Below are positions 16,527 to 26,400 of a DNA stretch of 64,000 bases, piece after piece. The stretch is from contig NZ_CP109444.1 in NCBI RefSeq assembly GCF_036227225.1, positions 7,545,501 through 7,609,500 of the forward strand, written 5' to 3'. Origin of the DNA: Streptomyces sp. NBC_01478 (GTDB taxonomy: Bacteria > Actinomycetota > Actinomycetes > Streptomycetales > Streptomycetaceae). Position 1 is the stretch's first letter, and the number at the start of each line of letters is the position of its first letter. The notes beneath the pieces are model-generated. The model had not been told where the DNA came from and searched no databases. It saw nothing but the letters and a program-made list of their open reading frames with translations. The position numbers and the translations under genes were made by a program.

Positions 16527-18089
16527 CTACGAGGCGCAGACCTTGCCGTCCTCGGGCACCGTCCCCTTCAGCAGATACGCGTCCACCGTCGAGTCGACAC
16601 AGTCGCTCCCACTCCCGTACGCCCCGTGCCCCTCGCCCTTCCAGGTGAGCTCCACACCGACGCCCTTGCCCAACTCGTCCACCATCTTGCGGGCACCCTC
16701 GTACGGCGTCGCCGGGTCCCCGGTGTTGCCGACCACCAGGACCGGCGCCGCACCGGGCGCGCTGACCTCCGGGGTGTCGTACTGCCCGGTCACCGGCCAG
16801 TCGTGACACCACCCGGCCGTGTCCCAGCCCAGGAAGTCGCCGAACACGGGGGAGATCTTCTCGAACTCGGGCAGCAGCTTCTGCGTCTGCTCGGGCGTCG
16901 GCCGCTGCTTGTCGTCCAAGCACGATATGACCCGTTGGGAATGGGTCGTCGTGCCGTAGTGCCCCGCGCTGTCACGGTCGTTGTAGCCGTCGGCGAGCGC
17001 CAGCAGCTCCGAACCGTCGCCCTCCTCCGCGGAGTTCAGGGCGCTGGTCAGAGTCGGCCAGCTCTCCTTGCTGTACAGCGGGAGGACGATGCCGGTCAGC
17101 GCGAGCGTCTGGGTCAGCTTCCGCCCCGTCGACGTCGCCAGCGGCTTCGCGTCGATCCGCTTCAGCAGGGCCGCGATCTTCTTCGAGCCCTGAGCCGGGT
17201 CCTGGTCCCTCGACTTGAGGTAGTCGTCCAGCGCGCGCTGGAAACCCCGCGTCTGGTTCAGGGCGTGGCCCACCGAGTCGGCGCTCGGGTCGACGACCGC
17301 GTCCAGGATCAGCCGCCCCACCTTCTTCGGGAACAAGTGGGCGTAGACACCGCCGAGTTCGGTGCCGTACGAGATGCCGAGGTAGTGCATCTTCGTGTCA
17401 CCCAGGACCTGGCGCATCAGGTCCATGTCGCGCGCCGTGTCGGTCGTCGACACATGCGCCATCAGTTTCCCGGCGGCCTTCTCGCAGCCCTTGCCGAAGT
17501 CGGCGGCGTCCTGGAAGTACGTCTTCTCCTCGGCAGGTGTGTCCGGAGTGGCGTCCACGTCCTCGGAGGCCTGGATCGCCTTGTCGCTGCGGCAGCGGAC
17601 ACCCTCGCTGGCGGCGACCCCGCGCGGGTCCCAGCTCACCAGGTCGTAGCGCTCGTGCAGTGCGGACACCGTGGTGGCGTACGCCGGCATGTAGTCCACG
17701 CCCGAGCCGCCGGGACCGCCGAAGTTGAACAGCAGCGAGCCGATACGGTCGCCGCCCGTCGACTTGGAACGGATCAGCGCGAGCCCGATCGTGGAGCCGT
17801 CCGGCTTCGCCCAGTCCAGCGGCACCTTGAGCGTCGCGCACTGCCAGTCGCTGCTCGGCGCGGCCGAGCCGGCGGTGGCCTTGCAGCGACCCCAGTCGAG
17901 CTTCTGTCCGGTCAGCGACGCGGGCATTGCGGCCGTCGTAGAAGAGGGCGAGTCGGCTGCGGACGGCTTGGCGTCCCCCGCGCCCGCGCCGTCCTTGCCG
18001 TCGTCGGACGAGCCGCTGTTACAGCCGGCCGTCAGCAGTGCGGCGGCGGCCATCAGGGCCGTCCACCGTACGAATCGTGCCATGTACAT
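16527..18089 (-). CDS. secreted S33-type tripeptidyl aminopeptidase (lipoprotein)
   Basis: The 520-residue protein starts with a signal peptide ending in the lipobox LTAGC. The fold is the S33 alpha/beta hydrolase with C-terminal TAP-like domain: NFGGPGGSGVDYM (oxyanion loop), GISYGTELGG (nucleophile Ser), VVGNTGDPATPYEGA (Asp) and GEGHGAYGS (His). This is the SlpD/SlpE/tripeptidyl-aminopeptidase type of Streptomyces, which trims tripeptides from protein ends outside the cell. Two close starts exist (18089 and 18083). A similar gene follows upstream at 18222-19766, so this is a tandem duplication with considerable divergence. Confidence 0.9.
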   Translation of the reverse strand: MYMARFVRWTALMAAAALLTAGCNSGSSDDGKDGAGAGDAKPSAADSPSSTTAAMPASLTGQKLDWGRCKATAGSAAPSSDWQCATLKVPLDWAKPDGSTIGLALIRSKSTGGDRIGSLLFNFGGPGGSGVDYMPAYATTVSALHERYDLVSWDPRGVAASEGVRCRSDKAIQASEDVDATPDTPAEEKTYFQDAADFGKGCEKAAGKLMAHVSTTDTARDMDLMRQVLGDTKMHYLGISYGTELGGVYAHLFPKKVGRLILDAVVDPSADSVGHALNQTRGFQRALDDYLKSRDQDPAQGSKKIAALLKRIDAKPLATSTGRKLTQTLALTGIVLPLYSKESWPTLTSALNSAEEGDGSELLALADGYNDRDSAGHYGTTTHSQRVISCLDDKQRPTPEQTQKLLPEFEKISPVFGDFLGWDTAGWCHDWPVTGQYDTPEVSAPGAAPVLVVGNTGDPATPYEGARKMVDELGKGVGVELTWKGEGHGAYGSGSDCVDSTVDAYLLKGTVPEDGKVCAS

Positions 18090-18221
18090 TTCCCCCCTCG
18101 CAGGCCGTCCGCGTCACGCCGCGGATGGCGATCAGGTCATATTAGGCGGCGCGAGCCGAGCCCGTGACGGCCTGTGGATAACCTTTTGACCTGCGGTTTT
18201 GTCCGGATTTCGGAGGTTGGG

Positions 18222-19766
18222 TCAAGAGCAGACGGTGCCGGCCGCCGGGACTTTCCCGTTCAGCAGATAGCCGTTCACCGCGCTCTGCACGCACTTGTTC
18301 TTGCTGTCGTACGCCCCGTGCCCCTGACCCTTGTACGTCAGCTCGACCGCGACGCCCTTGCCCAGCGCGTCCACCATTTTCCGGGCCCCCTCGTACGGCG
18401 TGGCCGGGTCGCCGGTGTTGCCCACGACGAGGATCGGTGCCGAACCGGCCGCGCTCACATCGGGATGGTCGGCGGCGCCCGGCACGGCCCAGTCGGTGCA
18501 GCCGACCATGCCCCAGGCGAGGAAGTCGCCGAAGAGGGGAGAGGCGGCCCGGAACTCGGGCAGTTTCTGCTCCACGTAGTCGGCGGTGTACCTCGGCTTG
18601 TCGTCGGCGCAGTTGATGGCGACGTTCGCCGCGGCGATGTTGCTGTACTCGCCGTTCTCACTGCGCCCGTTCATCGAGTCGGACAGCACCATGAGGACCT
18701 TGCCGTCACCGCTGTAGGCCTGCTCGAGCCCCTCGGTGAGGTACTCCCAGAAGTCCTTCGAGTACAGCGCCTGCGCGATGCCGTTCGTGGCGGCCGTCTG
18801 CGTCAACTGACGGGGGAAGATACCCGGGATCGGCTTGCTGTCGAGGTCCTTGAGCAGCTTGGCGATGCGGTCCTTGACGTCCTGCGCGGTGTCGCCGAGC
18901 GGACAGTCCGTGGTCTTCGACGTGCAGTCGGCGGCGAAGTTGTCGAGGGCGAGCTGGAAGCCCTTGGCCTGTCCCAGGGAGCCCTGTTCGGAGTTCTGCG
19001 TGGGATCGACGACCGCGTCGAAGACGGCGCGCCCCACGTGCTTCGGGAACAAGTGGGCGTAGACACCGCCGAGTTCGGTGCCGTAGGAGATGCCGAAGTA
19101 GTGCAGCTTGTCGTCGCCGAGGACCTGGCGCATCAGGTCCATGTCGCGGGCCGCGTCGGTGGTGCGCACCTGGGGGAGCATCTTCTTGGAGTGCTTCTCG
19201 CAGGCCGCGTTGAACTGCTCGGTGTTGGCCAGGAGCTTGGTGCGCTCGGCCGTGTCGTCCGGTGTGGCGTCCTGCTGGAAGTACTCGTCGAGTTGGGAGT
19301 CGCTCTCGCACTCGATGCCGGCGCTGCGGCCCACTCCGCGCGGGTCGAAGCTCACCAGGTCGTAGCGGGTGCGCAGGGTCGCGTAGTCGTCGCCGAACGC
19401 GGGCAGTGTGGTGACGCCCGAGCCGCCCGGGCCGCCGAAGTTGAAGACGAGCGATCCGATCCGCTTGCTCGCGGCACCGCTGGACTTCGCGCGCACCAGG
19501 GCGAGCCCGATCGTGTCGCCCTTGGGCTTGTTCCAGTCGAGCGGCGCCTTCATGGTGGCGCACTGCCACTTGTCGCCGTTCGGCAGCGGCGACGGTGCGG
19601 TGCCGCCGCCCTCCGACTCGGACGGGGCCGGACAGTCCTTCCAGCTCAGCTTCTGGGCCGTCGGATCCGCGTCCTTGGAGTCGCCGCCACAGCCCGCCAG
19701 CGTGGCGGACAGCAGGACGACGGTGGCGGTCAGGGCAGCGGCACGCAGCCGGGAGGGGTTCGGCAT
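18222..19766 (-). CDS. secreted S33-type tripeptidyl aminopeptidase (paralogue)
   Basis: This 514-residue paralogue has the same layout: a signal peptide with lipobox LAGC, NFGGPGGSGVTTLP, nucleophile loop GISYGTELGG, GNTGDPATPYEGA and GQGHGAYDS. The stretch around TELGGVYAHLFPKHVGR is almost identical in both paralogues, while linkers differ, so the duplication is old. Both lie on the minus strand with about 130 bases between them, containing a possible own promoter. They probably act outside the cell on different peptide substrates. C-terminal cysteines (here ...GTVCS) suggest a disulfide to the core. Confidence 0.9.
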   Translation of the reverse strand: MPNPSRLRAAALTATVVLLSATLAGCGGDSKDADPTAQKLSWKDCPAPSESEGGGTAPSPLPNGDKWQCATMKAPLDWNKPKGDTIGLALVRAKSSGAASKRIGSLVFNFGGPGGSGVTTLPAFGDDYATLRTRYDLVSFDPRGVGRSAGIECESDSQLDEYFQQDATPDDTAERTKLLANTEQFNAACEKHSKKMLPQVRTTDAARDMDLMRQVLGDDKLHYFGISYGTELGGVYAHLFPKHVGRAVFDAVVDPTQNSEQGSLGQAKGFQLALDNFAADCTSKTTDCPLGDTAQDVKDRIAKLLKDLDSKPIPGIFPRQLTQTAATNGIAQALYSKDFWEYLTEGLEQAYSGDGKVLMVLSDSMNGRSENGEYSNIAAANVAINCADDKPRYTADYVEQKLPEFRAASPLFGDFLAWGMVGCTDWAVPGAADHPDVSAAGSAPILVVGNTGDPATPYEGARKMVDALGKGVAVELTYKGQGHGAYDSKNKCVQSAVNGYLLNGKVPAAGTVCS

Positions 19767-19862
19767 GATCCCATCCTGGGGTCGTACACGGCGGTGCGCT
19801 CGGGGCGCGGGCCGTACGAGGTACGCACGCGTGCGTGCCGTACGTGTCTGTGCGTACGGGCG

Positions 19863-22652
19863 CTACAGGGAGCCCTTGCGGGACAGGTGGTTGAAGAACA
19901 GCCAGCCCGGCAGCACCGGAATCCACAGCGTCAGCAGCCGGTACAGCAGCACCGCCGGAGCGGCGACCTCCTTGGGGAGGCCCACGGCGATCAGGCCGAG
20001 GGTCAGGCTCGCCTCGACCGCGCCCACACCGCCCGGGGTCGGGGCCGCGGAACCGAGCGCGTTGCCCGCGAGGAAGACGACGGCGACGCTGGCCAGACTG
20101 AGCGATGTCGAATCGTCGCCGAACGCCCGGATCGACGCGTCCAGGCACATCACGAAGCAGGCCGTCAGCAGCAGCATGCCGCCGATGCCGGTGACCAGCT
20201 TCTGCGGTCGCTGCAGCACGTCGAGCATGCGCGGGATGACACCCGCGAAAAGCGACCGCACGCGCGTGACGAGGAACTTCCGCAGGAACGGCACCGAGGT
20301 CACCACGAGCACGAGCACCGCCACCGTCAACAGACCGGCGATGACCGTCCTGGACGGCGACAGCGACGGCGTCTTCTCGGTGCCGGTGAGATAGCCGAAG
20401 GACAGCAGCATCAGGATGTGGCAGCCAAGACCGAACAACTGCGACGCGCCGACACTCGCCACCGCGAGCCCGGGCCGCACCCCGGCACGCTGCAGGAAGC
20501 GCGTGTTCAGGGCGACACCGCCGACCGCGGCCGGGGCCACGATCTTCACGAACGAGCCGGCGACCTGCGCCGCCACGGCCCGCAGGAACGGCACGCGCTC
20601 CGGCACGAACCCCAGGAGGGCCATCGCCGCCGCGAAGTAGCTCAGCGCCGAGAACAGCACGGCCGCGGCCACCCAGCCCCACTGGGCGTTGGCGACGAGC
20701 GGACCGAACTCGATGTGCGTGAGCTGCGTCAGCAGGAAGTACGCGCCGATCGCGCCCGCGATGAAACTGATCAGCGTGCGCGGCCGCACCCGCTCCAGAC
20801 GGGCCGGTTCGACGTGCGCCTGCGGCCTGATCAGCAGCACCTGATGCCGGATCTGGGTGAGCAGATCCTCCTCGCGCGCCTCGTCCAACGCCTCGTCGAT
20901 GGCCCGCTTCTCGGCCCGCTGCTCCGCGCGTACGGCCTTCTTGTCGGGCTTCTCGAGAACGGGCGTCGAACCCTCCGAGGCCTCCTCCGCGCGGGCCAGC
21001 CTGGTCTGCCGGGACGCCTCGAGGATCGCGTCGCGCTCCCGCTGGGCCCGCTCCCTGGAGAGGCGCCGCAGCGTCGCGCGCGTGGAGCGCGACAACGCGA
21101 TCGGCTGAAGCATCGGCAGACAGTCGGCCACGGCGTCGGGGCCGAGGACACCGACCGCCGAGGCCACCGCGCGCTCGGCGCCCACCCGCAGGCCGATCGT
21201 CGTCACCAACTGGGCGACGTCCATGCGCAGCAGCAGCTCACCGGCCGCGATCTCGCCGCCCCGGAGGTCGGTCAGGATCACCGTGCCGGAACGATCCACC
21301 AGAATCGCGTCACCGGCCAGCCTGCGGTGGGCGATGCGCCGCGACTGCAGCGCCTGCACCTGGTGCCAGGTGTTGCGCAGCAGATCGTCGGTGATCTCCT
21401 CGTCCGCGAGCGAGTCGAGGGTGCGTCCGCCGGTGTGCTCGTAGACGAGCATCACGGCGTCGGGGCCGAGTTCCGAGGTCGCGATCAGCTTCGGGGCGTT
21501 GGCCCCGGCCGCGATCGCCGCGTACGCCAGCAGGGCCTCCTGCTCCAGCGCCTGGCGCAGCGACTGGAGGCTGCTGCGGGTCGCGAAGCCGCGCAGCGTC
21601 AGATTGCGCCACGCACGGTAGAAGAAGCCCTGGGCCTGCTGCTCCCGGTCGACCACGGTGACGTCCAGCGGTGGACCGTCCTCCAGGGTGACGAAGTAGC
21701 GCCGGCCGCGGTCGCCGTTCTCCGTGTCCACGGCCTCCTCGCGGGCCGCGCCCACGGGGTGGAAGCCGACCGTCCGCAGGCCCGCCATCAGCGTCCGGCC
21801 GGTGGGACGGACGTTCGGGGAGCCCACCGCGTACAGCGTCCCGTAGGCGACCGTCCAGCCGATCAGCACCGTCAGGATGATCGAGAACGGCGTCGTGTAC
21901 CCGGTGACCAGCATCGAGAAGGCGTCGAGCAGCAGCACGATCCACAGCACGGAGCGCCAGCGCGGCCTCCGGGACATGCCGACGGCGGTCATGTAGGCGA
22001 TGACGGGCGCCAGATAGCCGTGCACCGGGTCGGTGAGGGCGTGGATGTCGCCGGGGGAGGGCTGGGTGAGCGCCTCCTGGATGGAGCCCGGGGCGGCCTT
22101 GGCGACCCACAGGTCAGTGGCGAGTGTCACTCCGTGCGCGAGGACCGCGGCGAGCACGCCGTCGGCGATGCGCAGCCCGTCCCGCTTGATCAGCCGCTCG
22201 ATCGCGAAGGCGACCGGTACCAGCAGGATGGCGATGCTGGACGCCAGCCCCGCGATCTTGATCAGCAGGTCGGGCGCCTGCCCGGTGCCCTTGTTGATGT
22301 CCTGTTCGAGCCCCGAGGTCGTGCCGTGCGCGAACGCGGCGATCGCGAGCAGTACGACGATCGCGAGAAAGCCCACCAGGAGGCGCATGAGATCGGAGGG
22401 GCGGTGCACGCGCGCGGGGAGCAGTGGTTCGTCGCCCTCGACCTCTTCGGCGTGCGGTTCGTCACCGCAGTCGTCCGGGCCGGCCACGGGGCCAGGAGCG
22501 GGGCCGGGTACGGGCGTCTCGGCGGGACCCTCCGTGGGGTCCTGCCCGGTCGTACCGGCGGTGTCCGGGCGCGACGCAGCGTCAGAGGTGCCCTCCGCGT
22601 CTTCGGGATGCACACCCTGCTGCTTCATCGTCTCTTCTTGATCTCGTATCAC
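19863..22652 (-). CDS. large membrane protein: pseudokinase-like domain plus LPG-synthase/flippase-like transmembrane domain
   Basis: The 929-residue protein has an acidic disordered start and about seven membrane helices (about 85-300). A cytosolic ABC1/Rio-like kinase fold follows (about 330-520), and a C-terminal eight-helix region (about 630-925) of the lysylphosphatidylglycerol-synthase TM type (TIGR00374/PF03706). The kinase part keeps LVYEHTGGRTLDSL, but the catalytic HRD is replaced by HRRLAGDAILVD and the metal-binding DFG by DLR, so it may bind rather than phosphorylate. The TM part is related to MprF flippase domains, without the catalytic transferase half. A role in lipid or isoprenoid-linked transport is inference. 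It is divergently transcribed from the ATL gene. Confidence 0.8.
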   Translation of the reverse strand: MIRDQEETMKQQGVHPEDAEGTSDAASRPDTAGTTGQDPTEGPAETPVPGPAPGPVAGPDDCGDEPHAEEVEGDEPLLPARVHRPSDLMRLLVGFLAIVVLLAIAAFAHGTTSGLEQDINKGTGQAPDLLIKIAGLASSIAILLVPVAFAIERLIKRDGLRIADGVLAAVLAHGVTLATDLWVAKAAPGSIQEALTQPSPGDIHALTDPVHGYLAPVIAYMTAVGMSRRPRWRSVLWIVLLLDAFSMLVTGYTTPFSIILTVLIGWTVAYGTLYAVGSPNVRPTGRTLMAGLRTVGFHPVGAAREEAVDTENGDRGRRYFVTLEDGPPLDVTVVDREQQAQGFFYRAWRNLTLRGFATRSSLQSLRQALEQEALLAYAAIAAGANAPKLIATSELGPDAVMLVYEHTGGRTLDSLADEEITDDLLRNTWHQVQALQSRRIAHRRLAGDAILVDRSGTVILTDLRGGEIAAGELLLRMDVAQLVTTIGLRVGAERAVASAVGVLGPDAVADCLPMLQPIALSRSTRATLRRLSRERAQRERDAILEASRQTRLARAEEASEGSTPVLEKPDKKAVRAEQRAEKRAIDEALDEAREEDLLTQIRHQVLLIRPQAHVEPARLERVRPRTLISFIAGAIGAYFLLTQLTHIEFGPLVANAQWGWVAAAVLFSALSYFAAAMALLGFVPERVPFLRAVAAQVAGSFVKIVAPAAVGGVALNTRFLQRAGVRPGLAVASVGASQLFGLGCHILMLLSFGYLTGTEKTPSLSPSRTVIAGLLTVAVLVLVVTSVPFLRKFLVTRVRSLFAGVIPRMLDVLQRPQKLVTGIGGMLLLTACFVMCLDASIRAFGDDSTSLSLASVAVVFLAGNALGSAAPTPGGVGAVEASLTLGLIAVGLPKEVAAPAVLLYRLLTLWIPVLPGWLFFNHLSRKGSL

Positions 22653-22814
22653 CGGTCACCGCCCGCACGATGGTGGCATGCCCCACCGACACACGGGGGC
22701 ATCAGGGTGCAAATGCGGGGGCGCACAGTCTGCCCCACGCGCCGCTCCGGGGCGAGGGATACCGACAGTCGCCAGCGCGTCGCATTGTCGGTGGGGTGCG
22801 GCAGGATGGGGCGG

Positions 22815-23240
22815 ATGAGCGAGGAGAGCCTTCCGGACGGCACCGGCCCCGAGCATGCCGACGGCCCCGAGTACGACGATGTCCGCCCGGAGCACGGGGA
22901 CGCGCTGCCCGAGTACGCCGAGCGCGTCCTCGACGTGGCCGACCGGATTCCGCCCGGGCGCGTCATGACGTACGGGGACGTCGCGGAGTGGCTGGAGGAG
23001 GGCGGGCCGCGCCAGGTCGGCCGCGTGATGGCCCTCTACGGGGGAGCCGTTCCGTGGTGGCGGGTCGTCCGCGCGGACGGCACGTTGCTCCCGGGCCACG
23101 AACTGGAGGCGCTCGACAGCTACCGCGCGGAGGGCACCCCTCTGAAGGAGGCGAGCAGAGCCGCCGAGGGGCACCTGCCACGCGTCGACATGAAACGGGC
23201 GCGATGGGACGGCGGCGAGCGCGCGGACGGTCACACCTGA
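22815..23240 (+). CDS. alkyltransferase-like protein (ATL), cysteine-less MGMT homologue
   Basis: The 141-residue protein has the DNA-binding half of O6-alkylguanine-DNA alkyltransferase: IPPGRVMTYGDVAEWL, then RQVGRVMA with the arginine finger. The alkyl-acceptor motif PCHRV is replaced by PWWRV (residues 80-84), so both the acceptor Cys and the following His are Trp. Such ATL proteins cannot dealkylate; they bind and bend damaged DNA and pass O6-alkylguanine lesions to nucleotide excision repair. E. coli and fission yeast ATLs have PWHRV, so the double Trp is a variation. The ATG follows CAGGAT by seven bases, a leaderless arrangement. The next genes are a DNA helicase-nuclease pair. Confidence 0.88.
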   Translation: MSEESLPDGTGPEHADGPEYDDVRPEHGDALPEYAERVLDVADRIPPGRVMTYGDVAEWLEEGGPRQVGRVMALYGGAVPWWRVVRADGTLLPGHELEALDSYRAEGTPLKEASRAAEGHLPRVDMKRARWDGGERADGHT

Positions 23241-23497
23241 CAGCTTCCGCCATCGGACGCGCCCCGGGGCGGCCTGTGGCCCGTACGGGGGAAACCCGGC
23301 ACGTCCGTGGCATGCCGTACGTTCGAGGGGCGAGGGACGCGAGGGTCGAGCGAGCCGCGAGGGATGAAGCGGAAGCCCTGCTTCCCTACGGCCCGTCGGC
23401 GTAGCGTCGGCTGCACCTGTCCCCCTCATCCCGCGGCCACCGCCCTCCACGCGCGGTGGTCGGGCAACCAGCACACCCACCAGGACCGGCGAACCAC

Positions 23498-26400
23498 GTG
23501 AGCTCCTCTTCCTCCACCAGGCGCCTGTCGCACCCCCAGGTGCGACAGGGGAGTCGTGGCGCTTACCGACTGGTGCGTACCCCGCCGACCCGGCCGGCTC
23601 CCCCTCGTCTGGACGCGCCACAGCGCTCGGTGGTTGACCACGAGACCGGTCCGCTGCTCGTCCTCGCAGGTCCCGGCACCGGCAAGACCACCACCCTCGT
23701 GGAGTCCGTCGCAGCCCGGATCGCCCGGGGAGGTGACCCCGCGCGGATCCTCGTGCTGACGTTCAGCCGCAAGGCCGCCGTCGAACTGCGCGACCGTATG
23801 GCGCTGCGCATCGGAGCCGCCCGCGCGCCCCGCGCGACCACCTTCCACTCGTTCTGCTACGCCCTGGTCCGCGCCCACCAGGACAGCGACCTGTTCGTCG
23901 AGCCCCTACGGCTGCTGTCCGGCCCCGAACAGGACGTCGCCGTACGCGAACTGCTCGCCGGCCAGCCCGACCTGGAGCGGCTCGGCCTCGCCCATGTGCG
24001 CTGGCCGGACGAACTGCGGGCCTGCCTCACCACCCGAGGCTTCGCCGACGAGGTCCGCGCGGTCCTCGCCCGCAGCCGCGAACTGGGCCTGGGCCCCCAC
24101 GCCCTGGACGCCTTCGCCCGCAGTATCGGCCGCCCCGACTGGCGTGCCGCCGCCGCCTTCCTCGCCGAGTACCTCGACGTACTCGACCTCCAAGGAGTGC
24201 TCGACTACGCGGAACTGGTCCACCGCGCGGTGCTCCTCGCCCACCGCCCCGAGGTCGCCGAGCGGCTCGCCGCGCAGTACGACGCGGTGTTCGTGGACGA
24301 GTACCAGGACACCGATCCGGCCCAGGTACGGCTGCTGCAGGCCCTCGCCGGCGGCGGCCGCACCCTCGTCGCCTTCGGCGACCCCGACCAGTCGATCTAC
24401 ACGTTCCGGGGCGCCGACGTGAACGGCATCCTGGACTTCCCGAGTGCGTTCCCGCGCGCGGGAGGCCACCCGGCCCCCGTAGAGGTGCTCCGGACCTCCC
24501 GCCGCTCCGGCGCCACCCTGCTGAACGCCACCCGCCTGCTGACCCAGCGCATGCCCCTGACCAGGCTCCCGGCCCAGAAGGTGCGCGCCCACCGCGAGCT
24601 GTCCCCGGTGCGGGACGGCGGCCGCGTCGAGGTGTACACGTACCCGACCTCCGGCACGGAACTGGACAACATCGCCGACATCCTCCGCAGGGCACACCTG
24701 GAGGACGGCGTCCCCTGGAGCGACATGGCCGTCCTGGTGCGCGCCGGTTCCCGGACGATCCCCACGATCCGACGCGCCCTCACGGTGGCCGGCGTCCCCC
24801 TCGACATCGACGGCGACGACCTGCCCCTGCGCCACGAACCCGCGGTGGCACCCCTGCTGACGGCATTGCGGGCGGTGGCGGCGGCGGAGGCGTCCGGGAG
24901 CACCCCTGCGGCATCTGCCGACGCCCAGGACAGCTCCGCGGACACCGCTCCCGAGGAGCCCGCACCGGACACCTCCTGGCTCGACACCGAAACCGCTCTC
25001 ACCCTGCTCGCCTCCCCCCTCGCCGCCATGGACGCCGCCGACCTGCGCCGCCTGGGCCGGGCGCTGCGCGAGGAGGAGCGGGCCGGGGGCAACCCCGTAC
25101 CGCCGCCCTCGGACGAGCTGCTCACGCGGGCGCTCGCAGAGCCGGAGCGGCTGGTCGCGCACGACCCCACCTACGCGCGGGGAGCCCAGCGCCTGGGCGC
25201 GCTGCTGCGCAAGGCCCGCGAGCGCCTCGCGGGCGGCGGTACGGCCGAGGAGGCGCTGTGGGACCTCTGGCAGGGCACACCGTGGCCCGGGCGCCTGGAG
25301 AGGGCCGCACTGCGCGGCGGCGCGGCCGGGCGCAACGCGGACCGCGACCTGGACGCCGTCTGCGCGCTGTTCGCGACCGCGGCCCGCGCGGAGGAGCGCA
25401 CCGGAGGCCGGGGCGCCCTCAACTTCCTGGAGGAGATCGACGCCGAGGACATCGCCGCCGACACGCTCACACGGCGTGCCGTACGCCCCGACGCCGTACG
25501 CCTGATGACCGCGCACCGCTCCAAGGGCCTGGAGTGGCGCCTGGTCGTGGTGGCCGGCGTCCAGGAGGGCCTGTGGCCGGACCTGCGCCGACGCGGCTCC
25601 CTCCTGGAGGCGGACCGCATCGGCCGCGACGGACTCGCCGAACCGCTTACCCCGGGGGCCCTGCTCGCCGAGGAACGCCGCCTGTTCTACGTCGCCGCCA
25701 CACGCGCGCGTGAACGCCTCGTCGTCACCGCCGTGAAGGCCCCCGCGGACGACGGCGACCAGCCGTCCCGCTTCCTCACCGAACTCGGCGTCGAGCCCAA
25801 GGACGTCACCGGCCGCCCGCGCCGCCCGCTGTCGGTCGCCGCACTCGTCGCCGAGCTGCGTGCCACGACCGTCGACCCGAGCGTGTCCGAGACCCTCAGG
25901 GCGGCCGCCGCGCGCCGCCTGGCCAAGCTGGCCGCGCTCGCCGACGAGGAGGGCCGCGCGCTGGTCCCGTCCGCGCACCCGTACCGCTGGTGGGGGATGT
26001 ACGACCCGACCGAGAGCAAGGTGCCGCTGCGTGACCGCGACCAGCCCGTCGTGCTGTCCGGAAGCGCCCTCGACCAGCTCGCCAACACCTGTGCCCTGCA
26101 ATGGTTCCTGGGCCGTGAGGTGAAGGCCGACGCGCCCGCGACCGCCGCCCAGGGCTTCGGGAACGTGGTGCACGTCCTCGCCGACGAGGTCGCCTCCGGA
26201 CGCACCCCCGCCGACCTCGCCGCCCTCATGGAGCGCCTCGACACCGTGTGGAACGCGCTCGCCTTCGACGCGCCCTGGAAGTCGGCGCAGGAGAAGGACA
26301 ACGCGCGCGTGGCGCTCGAACGCTTCCTGAAGTGGCACGTCGACTCCAACGGCATCCGCACCGGCCGTACGCCCGTCGCCAGCGAGCACGACTTCGACGT

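Noticed and set aside
13537..16923. 1128-codon open frame on the minus strand
   Set aside because: It lies antisense to the epimerase, spherulin-like and moeZ genes and reaches into an S33 gene in another frame; no motif is present.
18168..18182. TGTGGATAACC as a further DnaA box
   Set aside because: It matches the E. coli form (TTATCCACA) on the minus strand, but stands alone between two peptidase genes and deviates from the form preferred in Streptomyces.
18174..22814. Very long plus-strand open frame leading into the ATL gene
   Set aside because: Only the last 141 codons (from 22815) show a protein domain; the remainder is antisense to the S33 paralogue and the large membrane protein.
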